From: Pseudomonadota bacterium
Lineage (GTDB): Bacteria > Pseudomonadota > Gammaproteobacteria > Burkholderiales > Burkholderiaceae
Direction: 5' to 3'
Assembly: GCA_029777935.1 (NCBI GenBank)
Contig: JAKORH010000305.1
Location: 1-19,462 of the forward strand
DNA: 19,462 nucleotides
Of this stretch, positions 1 through 6,971 are shown one piece after another. The notes under the pieces were generated by a model. That model was not told the DNA's origin and did no database searches. It was given only the letters and a program-made list of their open reading frames with translations. Within the stretch, counting starts at the first letter, position 1. Every line of letters begins with the position of its first letter. The position numbers and the translations under genes were made by a program.

Positions 1-86
1 CCCGCGAACATCTTGCCGCCGACCGACGAATACTCGCCCTCGGTGTTCTCGCGCACCACGTAGAAATCGATGTCGCCGGGTTTGCG
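1..86 (-). pseudogene. Fragment of tartrate/D-malate/isopropylmalate-type dehydrogenase
   Basis: Read on the minus strand, about 28 codons give DRKPGDIDFYVVRENTEGEY followed by SSVGGKMFAG. This is the hallmark segment of the NAD-dependent beta-decarboxylating dehydrogenase family (tartrate dehydrogenase TtuC, D-malate dehydrogenase DmlA, isopropylmalate dehydrogenase LeuB), where the VVRENTEGEYS stretch lies in the middle of the protein. The match stops near base 87, where the plus strand begins to read as aldehyde dehydrogenase, so the N-terminal half is missing. The C-terminal part, if present, lies left of the window. The family is clear; the exact substrate (tartrate or D-malate more likely than isopropylmalate) is a guess. 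It is either a real truncated gene or one side of a misassembled join. Confidence 0.7.
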
Positions 87-851
87 GTCGGGCGCCAGAT
101 CCAGCAGGCGCTTTCCACCGACACGCGCTGCCAGCTCGAAATGGGCGGCAAGAACGCGACGATCGTGCTCGGCGACGCCGATGTCGACAAGGCACTCGCG
201 ATCGTCACGCGCGGCGCGTTCGGCCAGTCGGGGCAGGCATGCACGGGCACCAGCCGCGTGCTGGTGGCCGAACCGCTGCGCGCAAAGCTCACCGAAGCGC
301 TGGCGCAGGCTGCAGATGCGATCGCGGTCGGCCGCGGCACCGACGCCGGCGCGAAGATGGGACCGCTGGCCAGCCGCGCGCAGCTCGACAAGGTGCTGTC
401 GTACATCGAGCTCGGTCGCAGCGAGGGTGCGCGCGTGGTGGCCGGCGGCATGCGCGCGAACGGCCGCGGGCTCGAGCGCGGACACTTCGTGCGGCCGACC
501 GTGTTCGCCGACGTGCCGCACGCGAGCCGGTTGCTGCGCGAAGAGATCTTCGGGCCGGTGGTGGCGGTGTGCGGCTTCGGCTCGCTCGACGAGGCGATCG
601 CGATCGCCAACGACACCGAGTACGGACTGTCGACCGCGGTCGTGACCAACGATCTGGCCGCGGTGCTGAAGCTCGCGCGCGAACTGCAGAGCGGGCTGAT
701 CAAGGTCAATTCGCCGACCACCGGCGTCGCGTTGAATGCGCCGTTCGGCGGCTTCAAGCATTCGAGCAACCAGGCGGCGAAGGAGCAGGCCGGCGCCAAC
801 GCGATGGATTTCTACACCAGGATCAAGACCGTATACCTCGCCGCCGCATGA
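87..851 (+). CDS. Aldehyde dehydrogenase, C-terminal part (5'-truncated)
   Basis: An NAD(P)-dependent aldehyde dehydrogenase oxidises an aldehyde to the carboxylate. The readable homology starts at VGRQI (base 87), the end of the cofactor-binding GS-x-x-VG motif, and continues with the general-base glutamate in QLEMGGKN (Glu codon 138-140), the nucleophilic cysteine in GQACTGTSR (Cys codon 240-242), EEIFGPV and the C-terminal PFGGFKHS. About 255 codons remain of a usual 480-500. The substrate-side catalytic residues are present, but nearly all of the Rossmann NAD domain is missing. The frame stays open leftward to the window edge, but the codons before 87 do not look like aldehyde dehydrogenase. 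The next ATG in frame is at 141, inside the conserved core, so it is not a natural start. The gene is 25 bases upstream of the Bug receptor gene and probably belonged to the same operon. Substrate unknown; as it stands it is probably non-functional. Confidence 0.8.
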   Translation, partial: VGRQIQQALSTDTRCQLEMGGKNATIVLGDADVDKALAIVTRGAFGQSGQACTGTSRVLVAEPLRAKLTEALAQAADAIAVGRGTDAGAKMGPLASRAQLDKVLSYIELGRSEGARVVAGGMRANGRGLERGHFVRPTVFADVPHASRLLREEIFGPVVAVCGFGSLDEAIAIANDTEYGLSTAVVTNDLAAVLKLARELQSGLIKVNSPTTGVALNAPFGGFKHSSNQAAKEQAGANAMDFYTRIKTVYLAAA

Positions 852-864
852 GGCGGCTCAAACC

Positions 865-870
865 GGAGGA
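865..870 (+). promoter_or_regulatory. Ribosome binding site of the Bug receptor gene
   Basis: GGAGGA lies six bases before the ATG at 877. It fixes this start over the longer open frame that begins at 736, inside the aldehyde dehydrogenase gene. Confidence 0.75.
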
Positions 871-876
871 GATGTA

Positions 877-1848
877 ATGAACGCAACGATGAAGGTCCTG
901 TCCGCACTGCTGATGACGACGTCGGCGCTGGCGCCGTGGTCCGCGTTCGCGCAGTCCGGCTATCCGAACAAGCCGGTGAGGGTGATCGTCAGCACGGTGC
1001 CGGGGCCGCTCGACACGTTCGCGCGCATGATCTGCGACAAGATCGCGACGTCGCTGAAGCAGCCGTTCGTCATCGAGAACAAGGCCGGCGCCGGCGGCAA
1101 CATCGCCGCCGACTTCGTCGCCAAGTCACCGGCGGACGGCTACACGCTGCTGTTCTCGATCGACACCACGTTCACCGTCAACCCGCCGCTGTACAAGAAG
1201 CTGCCGTTCGATCCGGTGAAGGACTTCGCCACGATCTCGGTGCCGGTCACTTACGGCCAGATGCTGACCGTGCATCCGTCGGTGCCGGCCAGGAGCGTGG
1301 CCGAGCTGGTCACGCTGGCGAAGAGCAAGCCGCTGACCTATGCGTCGGGAGGCAACGGTTCGCCGAGCCATCTGGTGGCCGCGTATTTCTACTCGGCAGC
1401 GGGCGCGAACCTGACTCACGTGCCGTACAAGGGCACCGGCCAGTCGGTGCTCGACGTGATCGCGGGCCGCGTCGACTCGCTGTTCGCCGTTACCACCGGC
1501 GTGCTGCCGCACGTGAAGGATGGCCGGCTGCGCGCGCTCGCCGTGTCGAGCAACAAGCGCTCGCCGCTGGCGCCCGACGTGCCGACGATCGCCGAGTCCG
1601 GCTACCCGGGCTTCGACGTGCAGTTCGCCTACGCGCTGATGGCGCCGGCCGGGACGCCGGACGCGATCGTGCAGCAGTTGAACAGCGAAGTGCGCAAAGC
1701 GCTCGCGCTGCCGGACGTGCAGGAGAAGGACCGCACGTTCGACTACGCCGCGACAGACCTCGACCCGAAGCAGTCGGCCGCGTGGTTGGCCGCAAACCGC
1801 GAGCGCTGGACCAAGGTGATCCATCAAATGGGCATCACGATCGACTAG
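877..1848 (+). CDS. Bug/TctC-family periplasmic solute-binding protein
   Basis: A 323-residue tripartite tricarboxylate transporter receptor, the usual length for this family. It binds a carboxylate in the periplasm. The N-terminus is a signal peptide with a hydrophobic core and a likely cut after the AFA at residues 23-25. Then come the family marks: YPNKPVRVIV at the start of the mature protein, ENKAGAGGNIAADFVAKSPADGYTL, PVKDF, the ligand-loop segment YASGGNGSPSH, HVPYKGTGQ, and the PDVPTIAESGYPGFDV segment. No tctA or tctB membrane gene is in the window, so it is an orphan receptor, as is common in Burkholderiales. It follows the aldehyde dehydrogenase closely and precedes a TauE/SafE gene by 19 bases, which suggests a shared transcript. 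The ligand cannot be deduced. Confidence 0.93.
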   Translation: MNATMKVLSALLMTTSALAPWSAFAQSGYPNKPVRVIVSTVPGPLDTFARMICDKIATSLKQPFVIENKAGAGGNIAADFVAKSPADGYTLLFSIDTTFTVNPPLYKKLPFDPVKDFATISVPVTYGQMLTVHPSVPARSVAELVTLAKSKPLTYASGGNGSPSHLVAAYFYSAAGANLTHVPYKGTGQSVLDVIAGRVDSLFAVTTGVLPHVKDGRLRALAVSSNKRSPLAPDVPTIAESGYPGFDVQFAYALMAPAGTPDAIVQQLNSEVRKALALPDVQEKDRTFDYAATDLDPKQSAAWLAANRERWTKVIHQMGITID

Positions 1849-1867
1849 CGACCGCGATTCCGGTGGC

Positions 1868-2590
1868 ATGAGCCTGTTGGCGGATCCCGGCTTCATCGCC
1901 TGCGCAGCGGCGGTCACCGCGGGCGCGTGCGTGCAAGGCGTGGGCGGCATCGGCTTCGCGATGCTCGCCGCGCCGGTCACGGCGCTGTTCTATCCGGAAC
2001 TCGTGCCGGGACCGCTGCTGCTGCTCGGCGGCTGCGCGTCGCTGCTGGCGGCGCTGCGCGAGCTGCGCCACGTCGACTTCCGCGGTGCCGGACTCGCGTT
2101 CGCGGGCCGCGTGCCGGGTTCGATCGTCGCCGGGTTGATCATCGGGATTCTGCCGCGCGATACCTTCGCTGCCGTGTTTGCCGGGCTGATCCTGCTCGCG
2201 GTGGCGCTGAGCCTGACCGGCTGGCGCGTGCGGACCACGCCGCTGGCGCTCTTCACCGCGGGCTTCAGCTCGGGAGTGATGGGGACGATCACGTCGGTCG
2301 GCGCGCCGCCGATGGGCATCGTGATGCAGAACACGGCGCCGGCCGCGCTGCGCGCGACCGTCGGCGCGTACCTGGTCGGCGGCGCGACCGTGTCGCTGGC
2401 GGTGCTCGGATGGGCCGGCCGCTTCGGCTGGCGCGAGTTCGAGCTGGGGCTGCTGCTGATCGCGCCGATGGCGCTCGGCTTCTGGCTGTCGAACTCGCTG
2501 CGGCATCGCGTGCCGGCCGGCGGCGTAAGGTGCCTAGTGCTCGCGATCTCCGGCGCGTCGGCCGCGTTGCTACTGGTCAAAGGCGGCTGA
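1868..2590 (+). CDS. TauE/SafE-family membrane transporter
   Basis: A 240-residue, very hydrophobic protein with about seven to eight predicted membrane segments. It shows the two-fold glycine-rich pattern of the TauE/SafE (sulfite exporter) family: GACVQGVGGIGFAMLAAPV near residues 18-37 in the first half and GFSSGVMGTITSVGAPPMG near residues 132-150 in the second half. Members export sulfite, sulfoacetate or other organic anions, and most are uncharacterised. The ATG at 1868 has only a weak GGTGG-like ribosome site. The gene sits between the Bug receptor and the GntR regulator, with four bases to the latter. Its substrate is unknown; export or import of an anion handled by this cluster is a guess. 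Confidence 0.87.
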   Translation: MSLLADPGFIACAAAVTAGACVQGVGGIGFAMLAAPVTALFYPELVPGPLLLLGGCASLLAALRELRHVDFRGAGLAFAGRVPGSIVAGLIIGILPRDTFAAVFAGLILLAVALSLTGWRVRTTPLALFTAGFSSGVMGTITSVGAPPMGIVMQNTAPAALRATVGAYLVGGATVSLAVLGWAGRFGWREFELGLLLIAPMALGFWLSNSLRHRVPAGGVRCLVLAISGASAALLLVKGG

Positions 2591-2594
2591 CGCG

Positions 2595-3311
2595 ATGCGC
2601 TCGGCGACCTCGCCTCATTCGCGCGCCGGCAAGCCCGCGCGCATGCGGTTGCGCCAGCGCGCCGACCGGCAGAAGGTTCCGCTCGGCAAGCTCGCCACCG
2701 AGGAACTGCGGCGCGCCATCCTGACCGGCCGCTATCGCCCGGGCGAGCGACTGGTCGAGGACCGGCTGTCGGAGGAACTCGGCATCTCGCGCGTGCCGAT
2801 CCGCGAGGCCTTGCGGATGCTCGCCGGCGACGGGCTGGTCGACGTGCGGCCGAATCGCGGCGCTGCAGTGGCCGACGTTTCGTCCGCGGTGGCGCGCGAC
2901 CTGATCGAGGTGCGGGCCACGCTCGAAGCGCTGAATGCGCGACTCGCGGCGCGGCACCATCGGCCCGAAATCATCGCGGCGCTGCGCGAAGTGCTCGTGG
3001 CCGGCAACGCGGCAGCGGTCAAGGGCCACGTCGGTGATCTCGTGCGCCTGAACGCCGAGTTCCACGACAAGCTGGCCGAGGCGGGTCGCAACGCGATCCT
3101 GTGGGACATCATGCGCACGCTGCGCGAGCGCACCGGGCTCGTGTTCGCGCGCAACACCGCGGCGCGCGCGAAGCAGGACTGGGACGAACACTCGCGCATC
3201 CTCGCCGCAGTGATCGATGGCGACGAGGAACTCGCCGCGCTGCTGGCAGCGCGCCATGTGCACCGCGCGGGCGAGGCCGCGCTTGCGGCCACGCAGAAGG
3301 CGGCGCCATGA
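2595..3311 (+). CDS. GntR-family transcriptional regulator, FadR subfamily (FCD domain)
   Basis: A 238-residue DNA-binding regulator. A winged helix-turn-helix spans roughly residues 32-95 (LATEELRRAILTGRYRPGERL, LSEELGISRVPIREALRML, GLVDVRPNRGAAV). The FCD effector domain follows at about 100-225. Likely metal-ligand histidines are visible at H157 (LNAEFH), H199 (WDEHSRI) and H221 (ARHVH); the usual preceding Asp is Asn153 here. Such regulators typically repress an organic-acid catabolic operon and release on binding the acid. It is embedded in the operon it probably controls and overlaps the next gene by an ATGA. The first 20 residues are basic and variable; ATG 2643 is a possible alternative start. 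Confidence 0.92.
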   Translation: MRSATSPHSRAGKPARMRLRQRADRQKVPLGKLATEELRRAILTGRYRPGERLVEDRLSEELGISRVPIREALRMLAGDGLVDVRPNRGAAVADVSSAVARDLIEVRATLEALNARLAARHHRPEIIAALREVLVAGNAAAVKGHVGDLVRLNAEFHDKLAEAGRNAILWDIMRTLRERTGLVFARNTAARAKQDWDEHSRILAAVIDGDEELAALLAARHVHRAGEAALAATQKAAP

Positions 3312-4177
3312 AGCTGCAGAACTCGTTCATCCTGCGCCAATACCTGCGGCCGCGCGCGCTGCCGAGCACATGGTGCCCCGGCTGCGGCCTGGGCATCATC
3401 ACCAGCGCGATCGCGCAGGCGGTGCACTTCACGGGGCTCGAGAAGAACGGCGTGGCGATGGTGTCCGGCATCGGCTGCACCGGCCGCATGTCGGGCTACG
3501 TCGACTTTCACACGCTGCACACCACGCACGGCCGCGCGCCGGCGTTCGCCACCGGACTGAAGCTGGCGCGGCCCGGGATGACCGTGATCGTCGTGATGGG
3601 CGACGGCGATTCGATGTCGATCGGGGGCAACCACCTGATCCACGCGATGCGGCGGAACATCGGGCTCACCGCAATCGTCGTCAACAACGCGGTGTACGGA
3701 CTCACCGGCGGGCAGGTGTCGCCGACCACTCCGGTCGGCGGCCGCACCACGACCTCCGCGCCCGGCTCGTTCGAGCGGCCGCTGAACCTCGAGACGCTGG
3801 CACGCGCGGCCGGGGCGGCTTTCTACGCGCGCGCCACCGTCAATCACACGGCGGCGCTCACCAAGCTCATCGAGCGCGCGCTGCGGGCGCCGGGCTTCGC
3901 GCTGGTCGAGGTGATCAGCAACTGCCACGTGCTGTACGGCCGCATGAACGAGCTGGGTGACGCCGCGCAGATGATGAAATCGATGGATGCGCAGACGCGA
4001 CGCGTGAATCCGGTGCTGCTCAGGCGCGCCGCGCTGCCGCTGCGCCTGTCCGCCGGCGCTGCGCCGGCGCCGATGCAGCCCGATGCGCGCGTGCCGCGCG
4101 GCGTGATCTTCGAGCGGCGCGGCGCGGCCGACTACGCGCAGCGCTATCGGGCGCTGGTCGACAAGAGCGACGCATGA
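3308..4177 (+). CDS. 2-oxoacid:ferredoxin oxidoreductase, TPP-binding beta subunit (KorB-like)
   Basis: A 289-residue beta subunit of a pyruvate/2-oxoglutarate-type ferredoxin oxidoreductase, which converts a 2-oxoacid plus CoA to acyl-CoA, CO2 and reduced ferredoxin. Visible marks are the WCPGCG motif (Cys23, Cys26), GIGCTGR at 54-60, the thiamine pyrophosphate/Mg motif GDGDSMSIGGNHLIHAMRRN starting at 98, the paired asparagines 126-127 and GLTGGQVSPTTP at 131-142. All residues expected for an active cofactor site are there. The ATG overlaps the GntR stop (ATGA), and the stop overlaps the next ATG the same way, so translation is coupled. The motif set is closest to 2-oxoglutarate-type KorB, but the real 2-oxoacid is not proven. 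Confidence 0.93.
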   Translation: MKLQNSFILRQYLRPRALPSTWCPGCGLGIITSAIAQAVHFTGLEKNGVAMVSGIGCTGRMSGYVDFHTLHTTHGRAPAFATGLKLARPGMTVIVVMGDGDSMSIGGNHLIHAMRRNIGLTAIVVNNAVYGLTGGQVSPTTPVGGRTTTSAPGSFERPLNLETLARAAGAAFYARATVNHTAALTKLIERALRAPGFALVEVISNCHVLYGRMNELGDAAQMMKSMDAQTRRVNPVLLRRAALPLRLSAGAAPAPMQPDARVPRGVIFERRGAADYAQRYRALVDKSDA

Positions 4178-4431
4178 CCGTCGTCGAACGCGGCATCTAC
4201 CGCATCAACCTGTACCGCGAGCTGTGCAAGGCGTGCGGGCTGTGCGTGGCGTGGTGCCCGCAGTCCGTGCTGGTGGCGGACGCCGCGGGCTACCCCGTAG
4301 CGGCGCACCTCGGGGCGTGCGTGAACTGCAAGGCGTGCGAGCGCCACTGCCCCGACTTCGCGATCGAAGTGATTCCTCCCGAGCCGGAAAGCGAGACCGC
4401 CGATGTCGAACGTCTGCTTCATGCACGGTAA
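4174..4431 (+). CDS. 2[4Fe-4S] ferredoxin, delta subunit of the oxidoreductase (KorD-like)
   Basis: An 85-residue electron carrier with two classical cluster motifs: CKACGLCVAWCP (cysteines 18, 21, 24, 28) and CVNCKACERHCP in the second half. Each has C-x2-C-x2-C-x3-C-P spacing. This is the usual delta subunit of four-subunit 2-oxoacid:ferredoxin oxidoreductases and would take electrons from the cluster/TPP site of alpha-beta. It overlaps the beta gene by four bases and the alpha gene by 29 bases, so it is part of the same translation unit. It differs from the second ferredoxin at 8259, whose second motif has an eight-residue insert. Confidence 0.92.
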   Translation: MTVVERGIYRINLYRELCKACGLCVAWCPQSVLVADAAGYPVAAHLGACVNCKACERHCPDFAIEVIPPEPESETADVERLLHAR

Positions 4432-5536
4432 CGAAGCGGTCGCCGAAGGCGCGATCGCCGCCGGCTGCCGCTTCTATGCCGGCTACCCGATCACGCCGTC
4501 GACCGAAATCGCCGAAATCCTGTCGGGCCGTCTGCCTGAAGTCGGCGGCGTGTTCATCCAGATGGAAGACGAGATCGCCAGCATGGCGGCGATCATCGGC
4601 GCGTCGCTGGGCGGCCTGAAGAGCGCGACCGCGACCAGCGGCCCGGGCTTCTCGCTGATGCAGGAGAACCTCGGCTTCGCGGTCGCGGCCGAGATTCCGT
4701 GTGTGATCGTCAACGTGCAGCGCGTGGGACCGAGCACGGGGCTGCCGACCAAGGCCGCGCAGGCCGACGTGATGCAGGCGCGCTGGGGCACGCACGGCGA
4801 CCATCCGATCATCGTGCTGGCGCCGTCGAGCGTGCAGGAGGCGTACCGGCTGACCGTGCGCGCGTTCAATCTGTCGGAGCGCTTCCGCACGCCGGTCGTG
4901 CTGCTGATGGACGCGATCGTCGCGCAGCTCAAGGAAAGGGTCGAACTCGACGGCGCGCCGCCGGCCTTGGCGCGGCCGGCGCCGGCCGAGCCGCCGTCCG
5001 CGTACAAGCCGTTCGCGTTCGGTGCCGGCGAGGTGACGCCGCTGGCGTCGTTCGGCAGCGACTATCGCTACCACGTGACCGGGCTGCTGCACGACGAGCA
5101 TGGCTTTCCGACCGAGAACCCGGAAGTCGTCGCGCGCTGGTGGCAGCACATGAACGCCAAGATCGACCGCCACCTCGACGAGATCCTGCAATGGGAGGAA
5201 AGCGATCTCGACGACGCCGAGGTCGCGCTCGTCGCCTACGGTGCGACGGCGCGCTCGGCCGCGCACGCCGTGACGCTGGCGCGCGCACAGGGCATCCGCG
5301 CCGGACTCTTCAAGCCGCTGACGCTGTGGCCGTTTCCCGAGGCCGCGCTGCGCGCATTGGCCGCGCGCACACCCAGGCTGATCGTCGCCGAGATGAACCT
5401 CGGACAGATCCGGCTCGAGGTCGAGCGCCTCGCCGCCGGGCGCGCGCGAGTCGAGGGCGTGCACCGCGCCGACGGGCTGGCGATCACGCCCGAGCAGATC
5501 CTGGCGGCGATCGAGACCGCGCCGAGTACGCAATGA
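4403..5536 (+). CDS. 2-oxoacid:ferredoxin oxidoreductase, alpha subunit (KorA-like)
   Basis: A 377-residue alpha subunit holding the pyrimidine-binding half of the TPP site. It starts with GNEAVAEGAIAAGCRFYAGY and has YPITPSTE (28-35), the acidic MEDEIASM segment with the conserved Glu near 54-57, TSGPGFSLM (78-86), RVGPSTGLPTKAAQ, and a C-terminal domain II with GATARSA, KPLTLWPFP and EMNLGQ. It has the length of a stand-alone alpha chain, without the N-terminal gamma domain found in some KorA proteins; gamma is instead encoded at 5736. The start at 4403 gives a 29-base overlap with the ferredoxin gene; ATG 4421 is an alternative closer to the conserved core. The stop at 5534-5536 overlaps an ATG at 5533. 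Confidence 0.93.
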   Translation: MSNVCFMHGNEAVAEGAIAAGCRFYAGYPITPSTEIAEILSGRLPEVGGVFIQMEDEIASMAAIIGASLGGLKSATATSGPGFSLMQENLGFAVAAEIPCVIVNVQRVGPSTGLPTKAAQADVMQARWGTHGDHPIIVLAPSSVQEAYRLTVRAFNLSERFRTPVVLLMDAIVAQLKERVELDGAPPALARPAPAEPPSAYKPFAFGAGEVTPLASFGSDYRYHVTGLLHDEHGFPTENPEVVARWWQHMNAKIDRHLDEILQWEESDLDDAEVALVAYGATARSAAHAVTLARAQGIRAGLFKPLTLWPFPEAALRALAARTPRLIVAEMNLGQIRLEVERLAAGRARVEGVHRADGLAITPEQILAAIETAPSTQ

Positions 5537-5739
5537 AATTCGAAGCAACCGTTCGGCTGCCCTGTCATGCCCGCGAACGCGGGCATCCAGTGACGTTGGG
5601 TGTGCCGGATTCCCGCTTCCGCGGGAATGACACCTCGAATGCCGTGTCGTCCCCGCGCAAGCGGGGACCAAGTGTCTTTCGCGCAGAGTCTCTGGATTCC
5701 CGCTTGCGCGGGAATGACACGAGAGTGCGGCTCACATGA
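5533..5739 (+). CDS. Possible 68-codon frame made of REP-like repeats, bridging korA-like and fusion genes
   Basis: The gap between the alpha gene and the fusion gene is open for 68 codons. It begins with an ATG whose ATGA overlaps the alpha stop and ends with a TGA that overlaps the next gene's ATG (5736-5739). Its peptide is the kind encoded by REP-like palindromes (DSRFRGND, SPRKRGPS, DSRLRGND). No clear ribosome site of its own is seen, so any translation would depend on coupling from the gene before. A folded product is unlikely; a role in keeping ribosomes moving across the repeat is possible. It may also be chance, because these palindromes often leave a frame open. Confidence 0.25.
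   Translation: MKFEATVRLPCHARERGHPVTLGVPDSRFRGNDTSNAVSSPRKRGPSVFRAESLDSRLRGNDTRVRLT
5566..5716. repeat. Cluster of four REP-like palindromes
   Basis: Four short hairpins stand in a row: 5567-5586 (ATGCCCGC/GCGGGCAT), 5609-5628 (ATTCCCGC/GCGGGAAT), 5650-5667 (TCCCCGC/GCGGGGA) and 5696-5715 (ATTCCCGC/GCGGGAAT). Each has a four-base loop. Short conserved flanks (GTCAT before, CCAG or CTGGA and TGACAC after) show they are units of one family in alternating orientation. They fill the only large gap in an otherwise overlapping operon and could act as mRNA stabilisers, attenuators or gyrase/IHF-type sites. They are not CRISPR: there are no equal-length unique spacers. Confidence 0.88.
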
Positions 5740-6971
5740 GCGACGACCGCGCCTTTGCCACCAACTGGCAGCTCCTGCTCGACAGCATCTGCGCGGTGAC
5801 GGGCACCCTCGATCCGCGCGAGCCGCCGATCGTCCTGTCGAGCCTGCCCGACCTGCCGTACCGGCGCGACGCGCGCAACGGACCGGCGCCGCTGTCGTTC
5901 ATCCAGGGACCGCCCGGGCGCAACATCGCGCTGGCGATCGGCTTGCGCGCAGCGAAGCCGGCCACGCCGCTGGTGCTGATCATGAACTCCGACAGCGTCA
6001 CGCTCGGCACCAATCACCTGATCCACGCCGCGCGGCGGAACATCGGCATGACACTGCTGCTGTTGCGCGCCGAGCTGACGCGCACGGCGCAACTCGACCG
6101 CACCGGATGGGAAGTACCGGCGCAGCAGAAGGCGCTCGAGGCGCCATCGCGACCGCTCGACTGGGTGACCGCGCTCGGCGCAGCGCTGGTCGGCCGCGGC
6201 AATCTGAACGAGCCGGACGAACTGGCGCGCCTCCTTGCGCGCGCGCTCGCCACGCCGGGCTTCTCGGTGCTCGGCGTGACGGTCGATCCGTCGCTGCCCA
6301 CCGGCGTGCTGAACGAGGCGCCGTGGCCCGAGTACTTCACTGCGTATCGCGACTGGGCCGCGCCGCTGCGCGCCGGGCCGGCCGGGCCTCCAACGTGCAG
6401 CGCACCGGCGCTGGCGCGCGCGCAACCGCGCTACGAAGTGCGCATCGCCGGCTTTGGCGGGCAAGGCGTGAAGCTCGCCGGCACCGTGCTCGGCGAAGCC
6501 GCCGTGTTCGAAGAAGGACTGTGGGCCACGCAGCGCGGCGACTACGGTTCGGCCACGCGGGGCGGGCCGAGCATGGTCGACGTGGTGATCGGAGCCGATC
6601 CGATCACGTATCCGAACGCCGACCATCCCGACGCGCTGGTCGTGCTGACGCAGGCCGCCGCCGACCGCTACGCGCGGGGGCTGAAGCCCGGTGCCCACGT
6701 GATCGCCGATGCCACCGAAGTCAAGCGCACGCCGCAAGGCGCGATCACGGTGCCGATCACGCAACTGGCGCGCGAGCACACCGGCAAGCCGATCGCCGCC
6801 GGCGTGGTCGCGCTCGGCTGCGTGGCGGCGCTGACCGAGGCGGTCTCGGCCGATGCACTGGAACGCAGCCTCGCGCGCCACGTGCCGCACGGCAGCGTCG
6901 ATCGCAACATCGCCGCGTGTGCGGCGGGATTCGCCGCCACGCGCGCGGCATTGCAGGGAGTCGTGTCATGA
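5736..6971 (+). CDS. Fusion of a TPP-motif-less KorB-like domain with a 2-oxoacid oxidoreductase gamma subunit (KorC-like)
   Basis: A 411-residue two-domain protein. The C-terminal part (about 232-410) is a typical gamma subunit: YEVRIAGFGGQGVKLAGTVL from 233, QRGDYGSATRGGPS, VDVVIGADPITYP, then the PDALVVL segment. The N-terminal part (about 1-210) resembles the beta subunit encoded at 3308. Its TNHLIHAARRNIGMT (92-106) matches GNHLIHAMRRNIGLT there. However, the GDGD of the TPP/Mg site is NSDS (84-87), the two asparagines are RA (111-112), the GLTGGQ stretch is absent and so is the CPGC motif. This domain therefore should not bind TPP and is probably structural or regulatory. The start ATG overlaps the stop of the repeat-derived frame, with only a weak GAGAG ribosome site; the stop overlaps the next ATG. 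Confidence 0.85.
   Translation: MSDDRAFATNWQLLLDSICAVTGTLDPREPPIVLSSLPDLPYRRDARNGPAPLSFIQGPPGRNIALAIGLRAAKPATPLVLIMNSDSVTLGTNHLIHAARRNIGMTLLLLRAELTRTAQLDRTGWEVPAQQKALEAPSRPLDWVTALGAALVGRGNLNEPDELARLLARALATPGFSVLGVTVDPSLPTGVLNEAPWPEYFTAYRDWAAPLRAGPAGPPTCSAPALARAQPRYEVRIAGFGGQGVKLAGTVLGEAAVFEEGLWATQRGDYGSATRGGPSMVDVVIGADPITYPNADHPDALVVLTQAAADRYARGLKPGAHVIADATEVKRTPQGAITVPITQLAREHTGKPIAAGVVALGCVAALTEAVSADALERSLARHVPHGSVDRNIAACAAGFAATRAALQGVVS

Noticed and set aside
4205..5671. Long minus-strand frame opposite the alpha subunit gene
   Set aside because: Low-complexity Arg-rich product, antisense to a gene with clear motifs, and its start lies in the repeat cluster.
5566..5716. CRISPR-like array
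   Set aside because: Units are palindromes in alternating orientation with unequal gaps of about 20-30 bases and no cas genes nearby; they fit REP-like repeats.
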